From Paenibacillus mellifer (GTDB taxonomy: Bacteria; Bacillota; Bacilli; Paenibacillales; Paenibacillaceae): a DNA stretch of 64,000 nucleotides. Both the position numbers and the translations under genes were made by a program. Shown in pieces: positions 32,974-41,891 of the stretch (its first letter is position 1; each line of letters opens with the position of its first letter). Below the pieces are notes generated by a model. It was given only the letters and a program-made list of their open reading frames with translations. It had not been told where the DNA came from and made no database searches. The stretch spans positions 1 through 64,000 of the forward strand of contig NZ_JALPRK010000025.1 in the NCBI RefSeq assembly GCF_023195895.1, in the 5' to 3' direction.

Positions 32974-33852
32974 ATGCCGGAATTGCCGGAGGTCGAGACG
33001 GTCCGACGGACCTTGACCCAATTGATCGTCGGGAAAACGATCCAAAGCGTCCACGTGTTCCTGCCGCGCATCATCCAACGGCCGGATGATATCAAACGGT
33101 TCGAACTCGAGCTCGCCGGACATACAATATTAGAGATTGGCCGCCGCGGGAAATTTCTGCGCATCGTCATGGATGGGCTGGTGCTCGTCTCCCATTTACG
33201 GATGGAAGGGCGATACGGCGTGTATCAGACCGGTGATGAGGTAGAGAAGCATACGCATGTCATTTTCCGGTTTACCGACGGGACCGAACTCCGCTACAAG
33301 GACGTTCGCCAGTTCGGTACCATGCATCTGTTTGCGCCCGGAGAGGAATTTACGCAGAAGCCTTTGGCGAAACTGGGGTTGGAGCCGTTGGAGACCTCTT
33401 TTACGGCAAAGGCCTTTCAAGAGGTGATCTCCAGGCGGTCTACCAAGATTAAGCCGGTACTGCTGAACCAGGAATACATTGTAGGTTTGGGGAATATCTA
33501 TGTAGATGAAGCCTTGTTCCGGGCGGAAATCCACCCGGAACATCCGGCGGACAAGCTGACCAAGCGGCAGCTGGAGCGACTTCACACGGCTATCGTGGAT
33601 ACGCTGACAGAAGCGGTGGATGCTGGAGGCTCCTCCATCAAGTCCTATGTCAATGGACAAGGGGAGATGGGGATGTTCCAGCATTCCTTGCGGATGTACG
33701 GTCGGGAAGGAGAACCTTGTCTAAATTGCGGGCAGCCGGTGGTGAAGACTGTTGTGGGGGGAAGGGGAACGCATTATTGCGGAAAATGCCAACCTCCTTA
33801 CCGGACAAGCCCCAAGCCGCGAGCTGCGAAACAAACGCCGGACGAATTTTAG
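32974..33852 (+). CDS. mutM: formamidopyrimidine-DNA glycosylase
   Basis: A 292-residue base-excision enzyme that removes 8-oxoguanine and ring-opened purines and cuts the strand. The mature N terminus PELPEVETVRRTL carries the catalytic Pro and Glu. The H2TH region (QEYIVGLGNIYVDEALFRAEIHP) and the C-terminal zinc finger (CLNCGQ...CGKCQ) are intact; the tail after the finger is slightly longer than usual and basic. GAGGTGAGAGG lies before the ATG. It is in the polA-mutM-coaE operon, as in B. subtilis. Confidence 0.95.
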   Translation: MPELPEVETVRRTLTQLIVGKTIQSVHVFLPRIIQRPDDIKRFELELAGHTILEIGRRGKFLRIVMDGLVLVSHLRMEGRYGVYQTGDEVEKHTHVIFRFTDGTELRYKDVRQFGTMHLFAPGEEFTQKPLAKLGLEPLETSFTAKAFQEVISRRSTKIKPVLLNQEYIVGLGNIYVDEALFRAEIHPEHPADKLTKRQLERLHTAIVDTLTEAVDAGGSSIKSYVNGQGEMGMFQHSLRMYGREGEPCLNCGQPVVKTVVGGRGTHYCGKCQPPYRTSPKPRAAKQTPDEF

Positions 33853-33889
33853 GCCGAAGCCCCAAGTCAAAACAGTGAGGTGTAAAGGA

Positions 33890-34486
33890 ATGAACATCGG
33901 ACTCACCGGAGGCATCGCCACGGGGAAAAGCACGGTTTCCCGCATGTTGGCAGGCCTTGGCGCCGCTGTGCTCGATGCGGATGCGATCGCCAGGGAGATT
34001 ATGGAACCGGGCCATCCAGTGCTGGCGGCCGTCCGCGAACGATTTGGACAGGGGGTGCTTCACCCCGATGGGACGCTCAATCGCAAAAAGCTCGGCGAAA
34101 TCGTCTTCTCGCATCCGGCGGAACGTAAGGCGCTGGAGACCTTAACACATCCCGCCATTCGCGCTGAAATGAAGCGGCGATTGGACGAGCTAGAAGCAGC
34201 GGATCCACATAGACTGGTGGTGGCGGATATCCCGCTGCTATACGAGTCAGGTCTGGATCCCTTATATGAAGAAATTATGGTTGTGTATGTGCCGCGAGAG
34301 CTGCAATTGTCCCGGTTAATCCAGAGGGACAGGTTATCCTTAGAAGCGGCTGAACAGCGGTTAAGCGCCCAGATGGATATCGAAGTGAAGAAGGAGAGGG
34401 CGGATATTTTGATTGATAACAGCGGTGGACTAGACGAGACAAAGCGGCAGATTGACGTCTTTTGGCGGGATAAGGGACTAAGATGA
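33890..34486 (+). CDS. coaE: dephospho-CoA kinase
   Basis: A 198-residue P-loop kinase that phosphorylates dephospho-CoA in the last step of CoA synthesis. P-loop GLTGGIATGKSTVSRML at the N terminus, then LDADAIAREIMEPG, a lid with LSRLIQRDRLSLEAAEQRLSAQ, and an IDNSGGLDETKRQ ending. The start is ATG 33890 with AAAGGA upstream; an earlier in-frame start lies within mutM. The stop overlaps the next start by 4 bases (ATGA). Confidence 0.94.
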   Translation: MNIGLTGGIATGKSTVSRMLAGLGAAVLDADAIAREIMEPGHPVLAAVRERFGQGVLHPDGTLNRKKLGEIVFSHPAERKALETLTHPAIRAEMKRRLDELEAADPHRLVVADIPLLYESGLDPLYEEIMVVYVPRELQLSRLIQRDRLSLEAAEQRLSAQMDIEVKKERADILIDNSGGLDETKRQIDVFWRDKGLR

Positions 34487-35046
34487 GGTGGCTTCGAAGA
34501 AAGAGGGTTCTGCTTCTGCTGTTTATCGGTTTCACGGTCCTTATCTTTATTAATTCCGCTTGGCTTTCGTTATTTTATCCGATTTATTATAAAGAAGAAA
34601 TTCGGCAGCATGCCAATAACAATAACCTGGATCCGTTTATCGTTGCGGCGATCATCAAGGTGGAGACCAATTACAAATCCGGAGCGGAGTCCCGTAAGGG
34701 CGCGCTCGGTATTATGCAGATTATGCCGGATACGGCGGAGTGGGTCATCTCCAAAGCGAAGCTGCCCGACACGACGCTGGAAGACATCCGCAACGAGACT
34801 GAGACGAATATCCGGATCGGTACTTGGTACCTGGGATCGTTATCCGAGCAATTCGAAGGCAACCCAATCGCCATGATCGCTGCCTATAACGCTGGACCCA
34901 CCAATGTAAAGAATTGGCTGAAGAGCGGACGCTGGGACGGACGGTTGGAGACGGCTCAGAATATACCGTTTGGCGAAACTAGGCATTACGTTCAGCGGGT
35001 CTCGCATTATTACAAACAGTATGTAAAGATTTACGACGAGTTTTAG
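34483..35046 (+). CDS. membrane-anchored lytic transglycosylase
   Basis: A 187-residue protein with an N-terminal signal anchor (about 8-30, VLLLLFIGFTVLIFINSAWL) and a Slt-type lysozyme fold. The catalytic Glu lies in AAIIKVETNYKSGAESRKGALGIMQIMP, followed by WYLGSLSEQF and MIAAYNAGPTNVKNWL, the substrate-binding strands. It would cut glycan strands of peptidoglycan outside the membrane. It overlaps coaE by 4 bases, which resembles the ytaG region of B. subtilis only in part. No LysM or other wall-binding domain. Confidence 0.9.
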   Translation: MRWLRRKRVLLLLFIGFTVLIFINSAWLSLFYPIYYKEEIRQHANNNNLDPFIVAAIIKVETNYKSGAESRKGALGIMQIMPDTAEWVISKAKLPDTTLEDIRNETETNIRIGTWYLGSLSEQFEGNPIAMIAAYNAGPTNVKNWLKSGRWDGRLETAQNIPFGETRHYVQRVSHYYKQYVKIYDEF

Positions 35047-35066
35047 GATTTTTTTGCGAAAAGATA

Positions 35067-35107
35067 AAGGAAGCATTGACCGGCTTATCGCGAGTCAATG
35101 CTTCCTT
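35067..35107. terminator. bidirectional terminator
   Basis: Perfect arms AAGGAAGCATTGAC and GTCAATGCTTCCTT between the transglycosylase and the convergent spore protein gene. The loop is 13 bases. Confidence 0.85.
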
Positions 35108-35118
35108 CGGTCATCGGA

Positions 35119-35340
35119 TTATTTGAATTGACCTGCCAGCTGTTGTTCAGCCAAGGTCACCAAACGTTTCGTAATGAAACCACCGATCGAACCGTTTTCG
35201 TAAGAGGTCAGGTTACCAGCATAACCGTCCTGTGGGAAAGAAATGCCAAGCTCCTGAGCAATTTCATATTTCATTTGATCCAAAGCTCCGGAAGATTGTC
35301 TAACCACCAGGTCGTTCGAAGAGTTATTATTTTGGGCCAT
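35119..35340 (-). CDS. alpha/beta-type small acid-soluble spore protein
   Basis: A 73-residue SASP that coats and protects DNA in dormant spores. The GPR protease site region ([16 protein letters not shown]) and the second conserved block ([21 protein letters not shown]) are intact. The AAGGAGGTG ribosome site is very strong. A CATAATA sequence upstream resembles a sigma-G -10 box, but no -35 box fits. A perfect 7-bp inverted repeat (GTTGGTA/TACCAAC, 35360-35392) lies in the leader. Confidence 0.94.
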   Translation of the reverse strand: MAQNNNSSNDLVVRQSSGALDQMKYEIAQELGISFPQDGYAGNLTSYENGSIGGFITKRLVTLAEQQLAGQFK

Positions 35341-35476
35341 GATTGTTCACCTCCTTGTGGTTGGTAACAGTATTATGTGCCGGACTACCAACTTCAATCC
35401 GATGAATTTGAAGTAATTTATTGCCATTAATTAATAAAGGCCGTCACAACGGCGTTTAGAGGGGAGGTGTTCTAGC

Positions 35477-35947
35477 TTGAAATGTCCGTATTGCGATTTC
35501 TTAGGGACGAAAGTGCTTGATTCGAGGCCGGCTAACGAGAACCGTTCGATCCGCCGTCGTCGCGAGTGCGAGAAATGCAGTCGTCGATTTACAACGTTTG
35601 AAATGGTGGAGGAAATGCCGCTGATTGTCATTAAGAAGGATGGGAGCCGCGAGGAATTTAGTCGGGAGAAAATGCTGCGAGGCTTGATCCGTGCCTGTGA
35701 GAAACGTCCGGTATCCGTAGAGCAACTGGAATCCATCGTATCCGAGGTGGAACGTTCCCTTCGTCAATCGGCCAACGCAGAGGTTGAAAGCCGGGGGATT
35801 GGTGAACTCGTAATGGAGCAGTTGTATCCGGTGGACGAGGTGGCTTATGTCCGATTTGCTTCGGTTTACCGTCAATTTAAAGATATCAACATGTTTATGA
35901 AGGAACTGAAAGGCCTGCTATCCAAAAACACGGGGGTTACGGATTAG
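35477..35947 (+). CDS. nrdR: transcriptional repressor NrdR
   Basis: A 156-residue repressor of ribonucleotide reductase genes. The zinc ribbon has Cys3, Cys6, Cys31 and Cys34 (KCPYC...CEKC). The ATP-cone domain follows (about 48-135, [20 protein letters not shown]). NrdR binds ATP or dATP and then NrdR boxes in front of nrd operons; no nrd gene is in this window. The start is TTG at 35477 with GGGGAGGTG upstream; the family always begins at this MxCPxC position. It has its own terminator. Confidence 0.95.
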   Translation: MKCPYCDFLGTKVLDSRPANENRSIRRRRECEKCSRRFTTFEMVEEMPLIVIKKDGSREEFSREKMLRGLIRACEKRPVSVEQLESIVSEVERSLRQSANAEVESRGIGELVMEQLYPVDEVAYVRFASVYRQFKDINMFMKELKGLLSKNTGVTD

Positions 35948-35965
35948 TTTTTTCATAAAATAATG

Positions 35966-36001
35966 CACTCTTCGCCGGTAGGCGAGAGTGTTTTTTTTTT
36001 A
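35966..36001 (+). terminator. nrdR terminator
   Basis: Arms CACTCT-t-CGCC and GGCG-a-GAGTG with a GGTA loop, then at least ten T. Confidence 0.92.
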
Positions 36002-36045
36002 TATTTTGCAAACAATATTCAAAATAAGGTGGATTCGCCCCTCAT

Positions 36046-36099
36046 TTTACACAAAGTTTACAAAACGAAAACACGGGATTGATCTTCGCTTTCTATAAT
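36046..36099 (+). promoter_or_regulatory. PhoP boxes and promoter of pstSCAB
   Basis: Hexamers TTTACA (36046), TTTACA (36057), AAAACA (36068) and TTGATC (36079) are spaced every 11 bp; the last two are degenerate. A perfect -10 box TATAAT (36094-36099) lies 9 bases after the last hexamer, the same layout as the other three PhoP promoters here. Confidence 0.82.
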
Positions 36100-36135
36100 C
36101 AAATTGTAAATCACATAAGGGGGATACCTAAGACA

Positions 36136-37095
36136 ATGAAAAAGAGTATGCTATTGGTTTTGACATTGGTGTTGAGCTTGACGCTGGCAGCATGTGGTCA
36201 AAACAACAACGCGGCACCAAACAATACGGCCGGAACGAACGGCGGCACCACGGATGAAGCATCCGCGAACAGCGGAGGCAACGCAGCGGCATCGGAACTG
36301 TCCGGGTCGATCCTGGCGGTAGGTTCCTCGGCATTACAACCTTTGGTAGACCAAGTTTCGAAAACATTCATGGATCAAAATCCTAACGTTTCTATACAAG
36401 TTCAAGGCGGAGGCAGCGGCACGGGGTTGACGCAGGTTTCCGGAGGACAGGCGGATATCGGGAACTCCGACGTCTTTGCGGAAGAGAAGCTGGAAGCCGC
36501 TCAAGCCGGCGAACTGGTTGACCATCAAGTCGCTGTCGTGGCGATGGCGGCCGTTGTTAACCCGGACATCACTGTTGACGATTTGACGAAAGATCAATTG
36601 GTACAAATCTTCACGGGGAAAGTCACGAATTGGAAAGACCTTGGCGGCCCGGATCAAGCGATCCAAATCGTAAACCGTCCATCGAGCTCCGGAACTCGCG
36701 CAACATTCGAAAAATATGCGCTGGGCACGAAAACGGAAGACCTGCAAGGTTCGATCCAAGAGGATTCCTCCGGTACGGTGAAGAAGCTGGTTGGCGAAAC
36801 GCCGGGAGCTATCGGATATCTTGCCTTGTCCTACCTCGATGATTCTGTGAAAGTCGTAAAATATGCAGGTGTTGAAGCAACGGAAGAAAACGTAGCAAAC
36901 GGGACGTATCCGGTATGGGCTTACGAGCACATGTATACGAAAGGCGAGCCAAACGAAGTGGTTAAAGCATTCCTGGACTTCATGGTTTCCCCTGACGTAC
37001 AAGGTGATAACGGCGACGTCGTAGAGCTTGGTTATATTCCGATCAGCAAAATGCAAGTTCAACGCGATGTGGATGGCAACATCACACAGAAGTAA
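36136..37095 (+). CDS. pstS: phosphate-binding lipoprotein PstS
   Basis: A 319-residue extracellular phosphate receptor. The signal peptide ends at the lipobox LAAC (Cys20), then a low-complexity Asn/Gly/Ala linker to about residue 55. The binding domain has ILAVGSSALQPLVD, QGGGSGTGLTQVSGGQADIGNSD, and NRPSSSGTRATFEKYAL, which hold the phosphate. It hands phosphate to PstCA. The ATG at 36136 is about 12 bases from AAGGGGG; upstream codons in the frame overlap the promoter. First gene of pstSCAB. Confidence 0.95.
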   Translation: MKKSMLLVLTLVLSLTLAACGQNNNAAPNNTAGTNGGTTDEASANSGGNAAASELSGSILAVGSSALQPLVDQVSKTFMDQNPNVSIQVQGGGSGTGLTQVSGGQADIGNSDVFAEEKLEAAQAGELVDHQVAVVAMAAVVNPDITVDDLTKDQLVQIFTGKVTNWKDLGGPDQAIQIVNRPSSSGTRATFEKYALGTKTEDLQGSIQEDSSGTVKKLVGETPGAIGYLALSYLDDSVKVVKYAGVEATEENVANGTYPVWAYEHMYTKGEPNEVVKAFLDFMVSPDVQGDNGDVVELGYIPISKMQVQRDVDGNITQK

Positions 37096-37182
37096 CCAAT
37101 AGGACTCGATAACATCATATCGGCGCGGCAAGAGGCGGACTGTTCTGCCTCTTTCTGTGCTGTTATTAAAGGGAGAGGTTTC

Positions 37183-38085
37183 ATGGCTCAGTCCGGCGGA
37201 AGAAAAAAAATACAACCGCATATCGTCGAGGAATGGACCGGCAAAATTTATGCTTCGTTTTGTATTGTCTTGCTGGTCGTTACGATCTTCTCGATGGTTT
37301 ATTATGTAGCAACTAAGGGGTTAAGCACCTTTCTTCAAGACGGGATCGCACTTGGCGAAGTATTCGGAAGTACGAACTGGAAACCGGATGGAGAACCACC
37401 GGTATTTGGCGCCCTTCCGTTTATCTTGGGTTCGTTTAGCACCTCGATTTTGGCGGCGCTGATTGCAGCCCCGCTGGGCATTTGCGCGGCTTTATTTATG
37501 GTCGAAATTATGCCGAAGTTCGGGAAGAAATATCTGCAGCCTGTCATCGAATTGCTGGCGGGAATCCCTTCCGTTGTATATGGTTTCGTAGGGCTCAGCG
37601 TCATCGTCCCATTTTACCGGGATATCTTCCCGGGACAAGGTCTTGGCATCTTGGCCGGAGCGACCGTGTTGTCGATCATGATATTGCCGACGATTACTTC
37701 GATCGCCACCGATGCGCTGGCCGCTCTGCCTCCCGGTTTGAAAGAAGGTTCTTACGCACTCGGTGCAACGCGCTGGCAAACCTTGTCCCGGACCGTATTG
37801 CCGACGACCATGCCGGCTTTATTAACCGGGGTCGTATTGGGCATGGCCCGGGCTTTCGGGGAAGCCTTGGCGGTACAGATGGTCATCGGGAATGCGCCGC
37901 ATATTCCGCGCTCGCTCTTTGAATCCACCTCCACCTTGACCAGTGTGATTACGCTGAGTATGGGGAATACGGTGATGGGATCGATGCAAAACAATGTCCT
38001 TTGGACGCTGGCGCTGATCCTGATGTTAATGACGTTTGTATTCGTCTTTATCGTCCGGTGGCTGGAAAGGAGAGCAAAACGATGA
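37183..38085 (+). CDS. pstC: phosphate ABC transporter permease PstC
   Basis: A 300-residue inner-membrane permease with six predicted helices. The PstC motif IELLAGIPSVVYGFVGLSVI and the EAA loop GSYALGATRWQTLSRTVLP, which contacts PstB, are present. The N-terminal cytoplasmic tail is basic. GGGAGAGG precedes the ATG. The stop overlaps the pstA start as ATGA. Confidence 0.94.
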   Translation: MAQSGGRKKIQPHIVEEWTGKIYASFCIVLLVVTIFSMVYYVATKGLSTFLQDGIALGEVFGSTNWKPDGEPPVFGALPFILGSFSTSILAALIAAPLGICAALFMVEIMPKFGKKYLQPVIELLAGIPSVVYGFVGLSVIVPFYRDIFPGQGLGILAGATVLSIMILPTITSIATDALAALPPGLKEGSYALGATRWQTLSRTVLPTTMPALLTGVVLGMARAFGEALAVQMVIGNAPHIPRSLFESTSTLTSVITLSMGNTVMGSMQNNVLWTLALILMLMTFVFVFIVRWLERRAKR

Positions 38086-38969
38086 GCGCAAAAACCGTAG
38101 ACAAAATCGCAACGGCCGTCATTGTCGCTTTATCCGGCTTAATCGTTCTCATTATGGCGGGTTTACTCGGATTTATTTTAGTCCGGGGGCTGGGGCATAT
38201 CAGCTTCGATTTTCTGACGTCGCCGCCTGAAACAATCAAGGAAGGCGGCGGGATCGGCCCGCAATTATTTAACTCCTTATTTCTCTTGGTCTTAACCATG
38301 ATCATCACGGTGCCCTTGGGTATCGGGGCAGGGATCTATATGAGCGAATATGCCAAACCGGGGAAGACCACCGATTTTATCCGTTTGATCGTCGAGGTGT
38401 TATCCTCTTTTCCGTCGATCGTCGTGGGTTTGTTCGGATTGCTCGTTCTCGTAAATGTGTTTGGGTTTGGCTTCTCCCTGTTCTCTGGGGCATTGGCCTT
38501 AACGATCTTCAACTTGCCGCTGATGGTACGGATCACGGAGCAGGGATTGGCCAGCGTGCCGCAGGCACAGAAGGAAGCCAGCTTAGCGCTGGGGTTGTCC
38601 AAGTGGAAAACGATCCAATCGGTCATGCTCCCAATTGCTACGCCGATTATTCTGACCGGGACCATCCTGGCGGCGGGCCGCGTATTTGGCGAAGCTGCGG
38701 CGCTACTGTTCACGGCCGGTATGAGTAGTCCACGGCTTGACTTTAGCAACTGGAATCCGCTTAGCCCGACGTCACCGCTGAATCCTTTCCGTCCGGCGGA
38801 AACGCTGGCCGTTCACATCTGGAAGATCAATTCCGAAGGCTTGGCACCGGACGCACCTGAAATCGCCGCCGGCGCTTCGGCCGTTCTGATTCTGACCGTG
38901 CTGGTATTTAACTTGCTGGCCCGCTGGCTCGGACGCGTGATGCTCAAGAAATTTACGGCGACGAAATAG
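38082..38969 (+). CDS. pstA: phosphate ABC transporter permease PstA
   Basis: A 295-residue permease, partner of PstC. The motif [20 protein letters not shown] and the EAA loop [20 protein letters not shown] are intact; six helices are predicted. The start is ATG 38082, four bases before the end of pstC, with AAAGGAGAG upstream; a longer frame to 38001 would overlap pstC by 85 bases and is rejected. Confidence 0.94.
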   Translation: MSAKTVDKIATAVIVALSGLIVLIMAGLLGFILVRGLGHISFDFLTSPPETIKEGGGIGPQLFNSLFLLVLTMIITVPLGIGAGIYMSEYAKPGKTTDFIRLIVEVLSSFPSIVVGLFGLLVLVNVFGFGFSLFSGALALTIFNLPLMVRITEQGLASVPQAQKEASLALGLSKWKTIQSVMLPIATPIILTGTILAAGRVFGEAAALLFTAGMSSPRLDFSNWNPLSPTSPLNPFRPAETLAVHIWKINSEGLAPDAPEIAAGASAVLILTVLVFNLLARWLGRVMLKKFTATK

Positions 38970-38982
38970 GAGGACGAAGCCC

Positions 38983-39741
38983 GTGCCTAATATCGAACTA
39001 TCAACAAAAGACTTAAGTGTTTTTTACGGAGAGAAACAAGCCGTTAAGAATATATCGCTTGATTTTGCCTCCCGGCAGGTGACCGCTTTGATTGGCCCTT
39101 CGGGTTGCGGGAAATCCACCTTTCTACGCAGCTTAAACCGGATGAACGACCTCATTAGCGGGGCGAAGATTACGGGAGAAATCTGGATCGGGGACGACAA
39201 TATCAATGCTCCGAAGACAGATGTCGTGCTGCTGCGGCAAAAGATCGGCATGGTTTGGCAGCGACCGAACCCGTTCCATAAGTCCATTTATGAAAACATC
39301 GCCTTCGGGCCGCGTTACCACGGGATTCGGAACAAGAAGAAGCTGGATCAGATTGTGGAGGAGTCGCTCGTCAAAGCTGCGCTGTGGAACGAGACGAAAG
39401 ACCGGCTGCACACTTCCGCCTTGGCATTGTCCGGGGGCCAGCAGCAGCGCCTTTGTATTGCCCGTTCGATTGCGGTAAGTCCAAGCATCATCCTGATGGA
39501 TGAGCCGGCTTCAGCTCTGGATCCAGTGTCCAGTGCCAAGATTGAAGAGTTGATCGCGGATCTGAAGAAGGATTATTGCATCATCATCGTGACGCACAAC
39601 ATGCAACAAGCGGCTCGGGTGTCGGAGAAGACGGCTTTCTTCCTGATGGGGGAGCTGGTCGAATATGATGACACGAGCAAGATCTTCACCAATCCATCCG
39701 AGAAACGGACGGATGATTATATTTCCGGTCGGTTCGGCTAA
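38983..39741 (+). CDS. pstB: phosphate ABC transporter ATP-binding protein (copy 2)
   Basis: A 252-residue ATPase with Walker [13 protein letters not shown]-loop [20 protein letters not shown], signature [15 protein letters not shown], Walker [13 protein letters not shown] and switch His in [10 protein letters not shown]. Compared with copy 1 (28689-29444) it differs in the Q-loop (VWQR against VFQQ), a recurring difference between PstB1 and PstB2 types in Firmicutes. It is the last gene of pstSCAB. The start is GTG at 38983 with AGGAGGA 10 bases upstream. Confidence 0.94.
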   Translation: MPNIELSTKDLSVFYGEKQAVKNISLDFASRQVTALIGPSGCGKSTFLRSLNRMNDLISGAKITGEIWIGDDNINAPKTDVVLLRQKIGMVWQRPNPFHKSIYENIAFGPRYHGIRNKKKLDQIVEESLVKAALWNETKDRLHTSALALSGGQQQRLCIARSIAVSPSIILMDEPASALDPVSSAKIEELIADLKKDYCIIIVTHNMQQAARVSEKTAFFLMGELVEYDDTSKIFTNPSEKRTDDYISGRFG

Positions 39742-39844
39742 GCTCGGCAGCCGAATCTTCATCCGGAAATAAATACAGGCCAAGCCGGGAACTCCCTTTC
39801 CGTCTTGGTCTTATTTGCGTTATTGCGGATAATGCCGGACTCCA

Positions 39845-39872
39845 GGCGGGGCGTCGCCCCGTCCGGGGGCTC
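39845..39872 (+). terminator. possible pstB terminator
   Basis: A compact GC-rich stem (GGCGGGGCG with CGCCCCGTCC) about 105 bases after the pst operon, followed by GGGGGCTCTTTT. The T-run is short and distant. Confidence 0.4.
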
Positions 39873-39968
39873 TTTTAGATTGGAAAATCTCCGTATATAC
39901 TGATAACATGAAAGAACGAGACTTAAGGGGCGTGGGCAGCGCCTGGGATGATTAAAGGAGATTAGATC

Positions 39969-40592
39969 ATGAACGTGCTGGATTGGATAGAAAGGATGTT
40001 TGAGCAATATGGCTATTTTGTCTTGCTGCTTGGGCTCCCCATCGATTTTATCGCGCTGCCGCTGCCGCCGGGTCAAACGACATTGACCTATACGGGATAC
40101 TTGGCTTATAAAGGCGTGCTTGAATTTCTGCCGGCGATGCTGGTTGGATACACGGGGTCTGTGATTGGAGTGACCATCACCTATCTGATCGGCCACCGGG
40201 TTGGCGCGCCGTTGATTGAACGGTACGGAAGGTGGATTCTTCTGAAGCCTTCGCATTTGGACAAAACGAGGCGGGTATATGAGAAATATGGCAACAAGAT
40301 GCTGTTGATCAGTTTCTTCGTGCCAGGCGTCAGGCAGTTTTTTGGTTATTTCGTCGGCATTATCCGCATTCCCTTTCGGACCTTCGCTTTATATGCTTAC
40401 ACCGGGGCGGCTCTTTGGGTCGCTGTATTTGTCAGCATCGGATTTGTGTTTGGCGAACAGTGGCAGGTTGCCATTGATCTGGTTGAGAAATATCTGAAAT
40501 ATTTCTTTATGGGGTTGGGCGCGCTGTTGGTGGTGCTCGTGTATATGAAGTGGCGGCGTTGGAGACTGAAGGTAGCCAAGCTGTCCCGGTAA
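39969..40592 (+). CDS. DedA family membrane protein
   Basis: A 207-residue membrane protein with a VTT/SNARE-associated fold. The family signatures are visible: FIALPLPPGQTTLTYTGYLA with the acidic/proline re-entrant region (here the usual E is an Asp/Ile pair, LPIDFIALPLP), then ISFFVPGVRQFFGYFVGIIRI with the F-x-P-G-x-R motif. DedA proteins flip or move lipids such as undecaprenyl phosphate and phosphatidylethanolamine. AAAGGAGA lies before the ATG. It is not obviously part of an operon. No PhoP box was found in front of it. Confidence 0.88.
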   Translation: MNVLDWIERMFEQYGYFVLLLGLPIDFIALPLPPGQTTLTYTGYLAYKGVLEFLPAMLVGYTGSVIGVTITYLIGHRVGAPLIERYGRWILLKPSHLDKTRRVYEKYGNKMLLISFFVPGVRQFFGYFVGIIRIPFRTFALYAYTGAALWVAVFVSIGFVFGEQWQVAIDLVEKYLKYFFMGLGALLVVLVYMKWRRWRLKVAKLSR

Positions 40593-40629
40593 TGCCCAAA
40601 AAGGCGCAGGGTGTGGATCCCGCGCCTTT

Positions 40630-40890
40630 TTATTTCTTTCGCCTTTTTTTTCCTTCGGGTTTGCTTCGGAGCAGCATGAATTCGTCAATCAGCGTTTCCT
40701 CGGTATCGCCGTTGGATGTGCCGCCGCCGTTCTCCTCTTTTTCCTCCTTCAGCTTCAACAAGGAGAGCAAATCGAAAAAATCCCCGAGCACGGTGAACCC
40801 GGCGCCGATAATCGCCAGGTCATCCGAGGATATGTCATTGTCTTGGAGTCTCTGATATTGACGCCTCTTTTTTCCTCCCAAGAACACCAC
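40630..40890 (-). CDS. hypothetical basic-tailed small protein
   Basis: An 86-residue protein that I do not recognise. Layout: a basic N terminus (GGKKRRQYQRL), a hydrophobic helix (about 24-45, DLAIIGAGFTVLGDFFDLLSLL), an acidic Lys/Glu and Gly/Asn/Thr linker, and a basic tail (RSKPEGKKRRKK). The pattern suggests a membrane-associated protein with charged ends. The start would be GTG at 40890; the ribosome site (AAAGCGG) is weak. It is convergent with the DedA gene and only 38 bases from it. Codon use is compatible with a real gene, but the call is moderate. Confidence 0.5.
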   Translation of the reverse strand: MVFLGGKKRRQYQRLQDNDISSDDLAIIGAGFTVLGDFFDLLSLLKLKEEKEENGGGTSNGDTEETLIDEFMLLRSKPEGKKRRKK

Positions 40891-41093
40891 CCGCTTTTAA
40901 GATTGACTTGTTTCATCATATGCAGAGAGCAAAAGTCGTGATTAGGCGACTGCAACGGACAGGGTCCCGAGATGAAGCGATTTGAGAATCCTGGGCAGCG
41001 CAAACCCATTTTTACTTATCTCCGCGAATGTCCCGATCGTTCTCGGGCGGGGCGTAATATGATGTTCTATATTTAAAAAGGAGGGAAAAATCA

Positions 41094-41213
41094 ATGTCGG
41101 GATATGAAAATGGCGTAGGCAACGTAGGTTACGGTGGTTTCTGGACTTCTACTGGCACAATTCTGGTTCTGTTCATCCTGTTGGTCATCATTTCCAGAGC
41201 GCTTATCGTATAA
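41094..41213 (+). CDS. YjcZ family spore peptide
   Basis: A 39-residue peptide starting MSGYENGVGNVGYGG. A Gly/Asn/Tyr-rich N terminus is followed by a hydrophobic helix (TGTILVLFILLVIISRALIV). This is the YjcZ/YhaL-like pattern of tiny sporulation proteins in Bacillales. A near-perfect AAAGGAGGG ribosome site lies 8 bases before the ATG. It ends before a strong terminator, so it is a single-gene unit. It is likely expressed in sporulation, but no sigma-factor box is clear. Confidence 0.82.
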   Translation: MSGYENGVGNVGYGGFWTSTGTILVLFILLVIISRALIV

Positions 41214-41232
41214 TTGAGGCTTACACCTCGGC

Positions 41233-41268
41233 AAAGGCCCTGCGGCAGCAGGGCCTTTCTTTTTTTTT
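41233..41268 (+). terminator. terminator after the YjcZ peptide
   Basis: Arms AAAGGCCCTGC and GCAGGGCCTTT with a 3-4 base loop, then nine T with one C. Confidence 0.92.
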
Positions 41269-41293
41269 AACACTGACCGTAACTGTCAGTGTT
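41269..41293 (+). promoter_or_regulatory. candidate operator before the DinB gene
   Basis: A perfect 9-bp inverted repeat, AACACTGAC-N7-GTCAGTGTT. It lies just upstream of a TATGCT -10-like box (41301-41306), so it covers the -35 region. Its likely reader is the WYL regulator encoded downstream (41892), which is inference. Confidence 0.5.
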
Positions 41294-41339
41294 TATCCGT
41301 TATGCTGAAGTCAAAATTCATTATACGGGAGGAAACAAG

Positions 41340-41837
41340 ATGTTTGTCAAAATTGAAGAGTTTATCGAAGCCTGGACAGAGGAGAGTAAATTGACGGAGC
41401 GCGTTATGGAGGCGCTAACCGATGCGTCGTTGTCCCAACCTGTCATGGAAGGGCGTAGAACTTTAGGCCAAATTGCTTGGCACTTGGTGAGATCGATCCA
41501 TTACATGACCCACTGCGGATTGAATTTAGTTGGACCGGCTGGCGGTGAGCAAGTCCCTGCATCAGCGGCGGAGATCGCGGAGGAGTACCATCGTATCAGC
41601 AAGGCACTTATGGAGGCGATCCGTTCCCAATGGACGGACGAACAGCTGCTGGCAACGACGGAAATAGCGGGTGAACCGTGGCCGAACGGAGCGTCACTCC
41701 GGTTTACTCTCATGCACCAAGCACACCATCGGGGACAAATGACCGTATTGATGCGTCAGGCCGGGCTGCGTCTGCCTGACGTCTACGGTCCGACTTACGA
41801 ATCCTGGATCGAGCAAGGAATGGAGCCGCTGGCCTAA
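41340..41837 (+). CDS. DinB family protein
   Basis: A 165-residue four-helix-bundle protein of the DinB/YfiT superfamily. The three metal-binding histidines are visible: H in LGQIAWHLVRSIHYM (about residue 48) and two in FTLMHQAHHRGQMTVLM (about 128-132). Members are metal-dependent transferases or of unknown function, some acting in bacillithiol transfer. The ATG at 41340 has GGGAGGA upstream; an earlier in-frame ATG (41289) lies in the operator. A WYL-type regulator gene follows, probably co-transcribed. Confidence 0.85.
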   Translation: MFVKIEEFIEAWTEESKLTERVMEALTDASLSQPVMEGRRTLGQIAWHLVRSIHYMTHCGLNLVGPAGGEQVPASAAEIAEEYHRISKALMEAIRSQWTDEQLLATTEIAGEPWPNGASLRFTLMHQAHHRGQMTVLMRQAGLRLPDVYGPTYESWIEQGMEPLA

Positions 41838-41891
41838 ACCGGTTAAGGCGGTTACAATATAAGCAACATTTCACCGGAAAGGGTTATGCGC

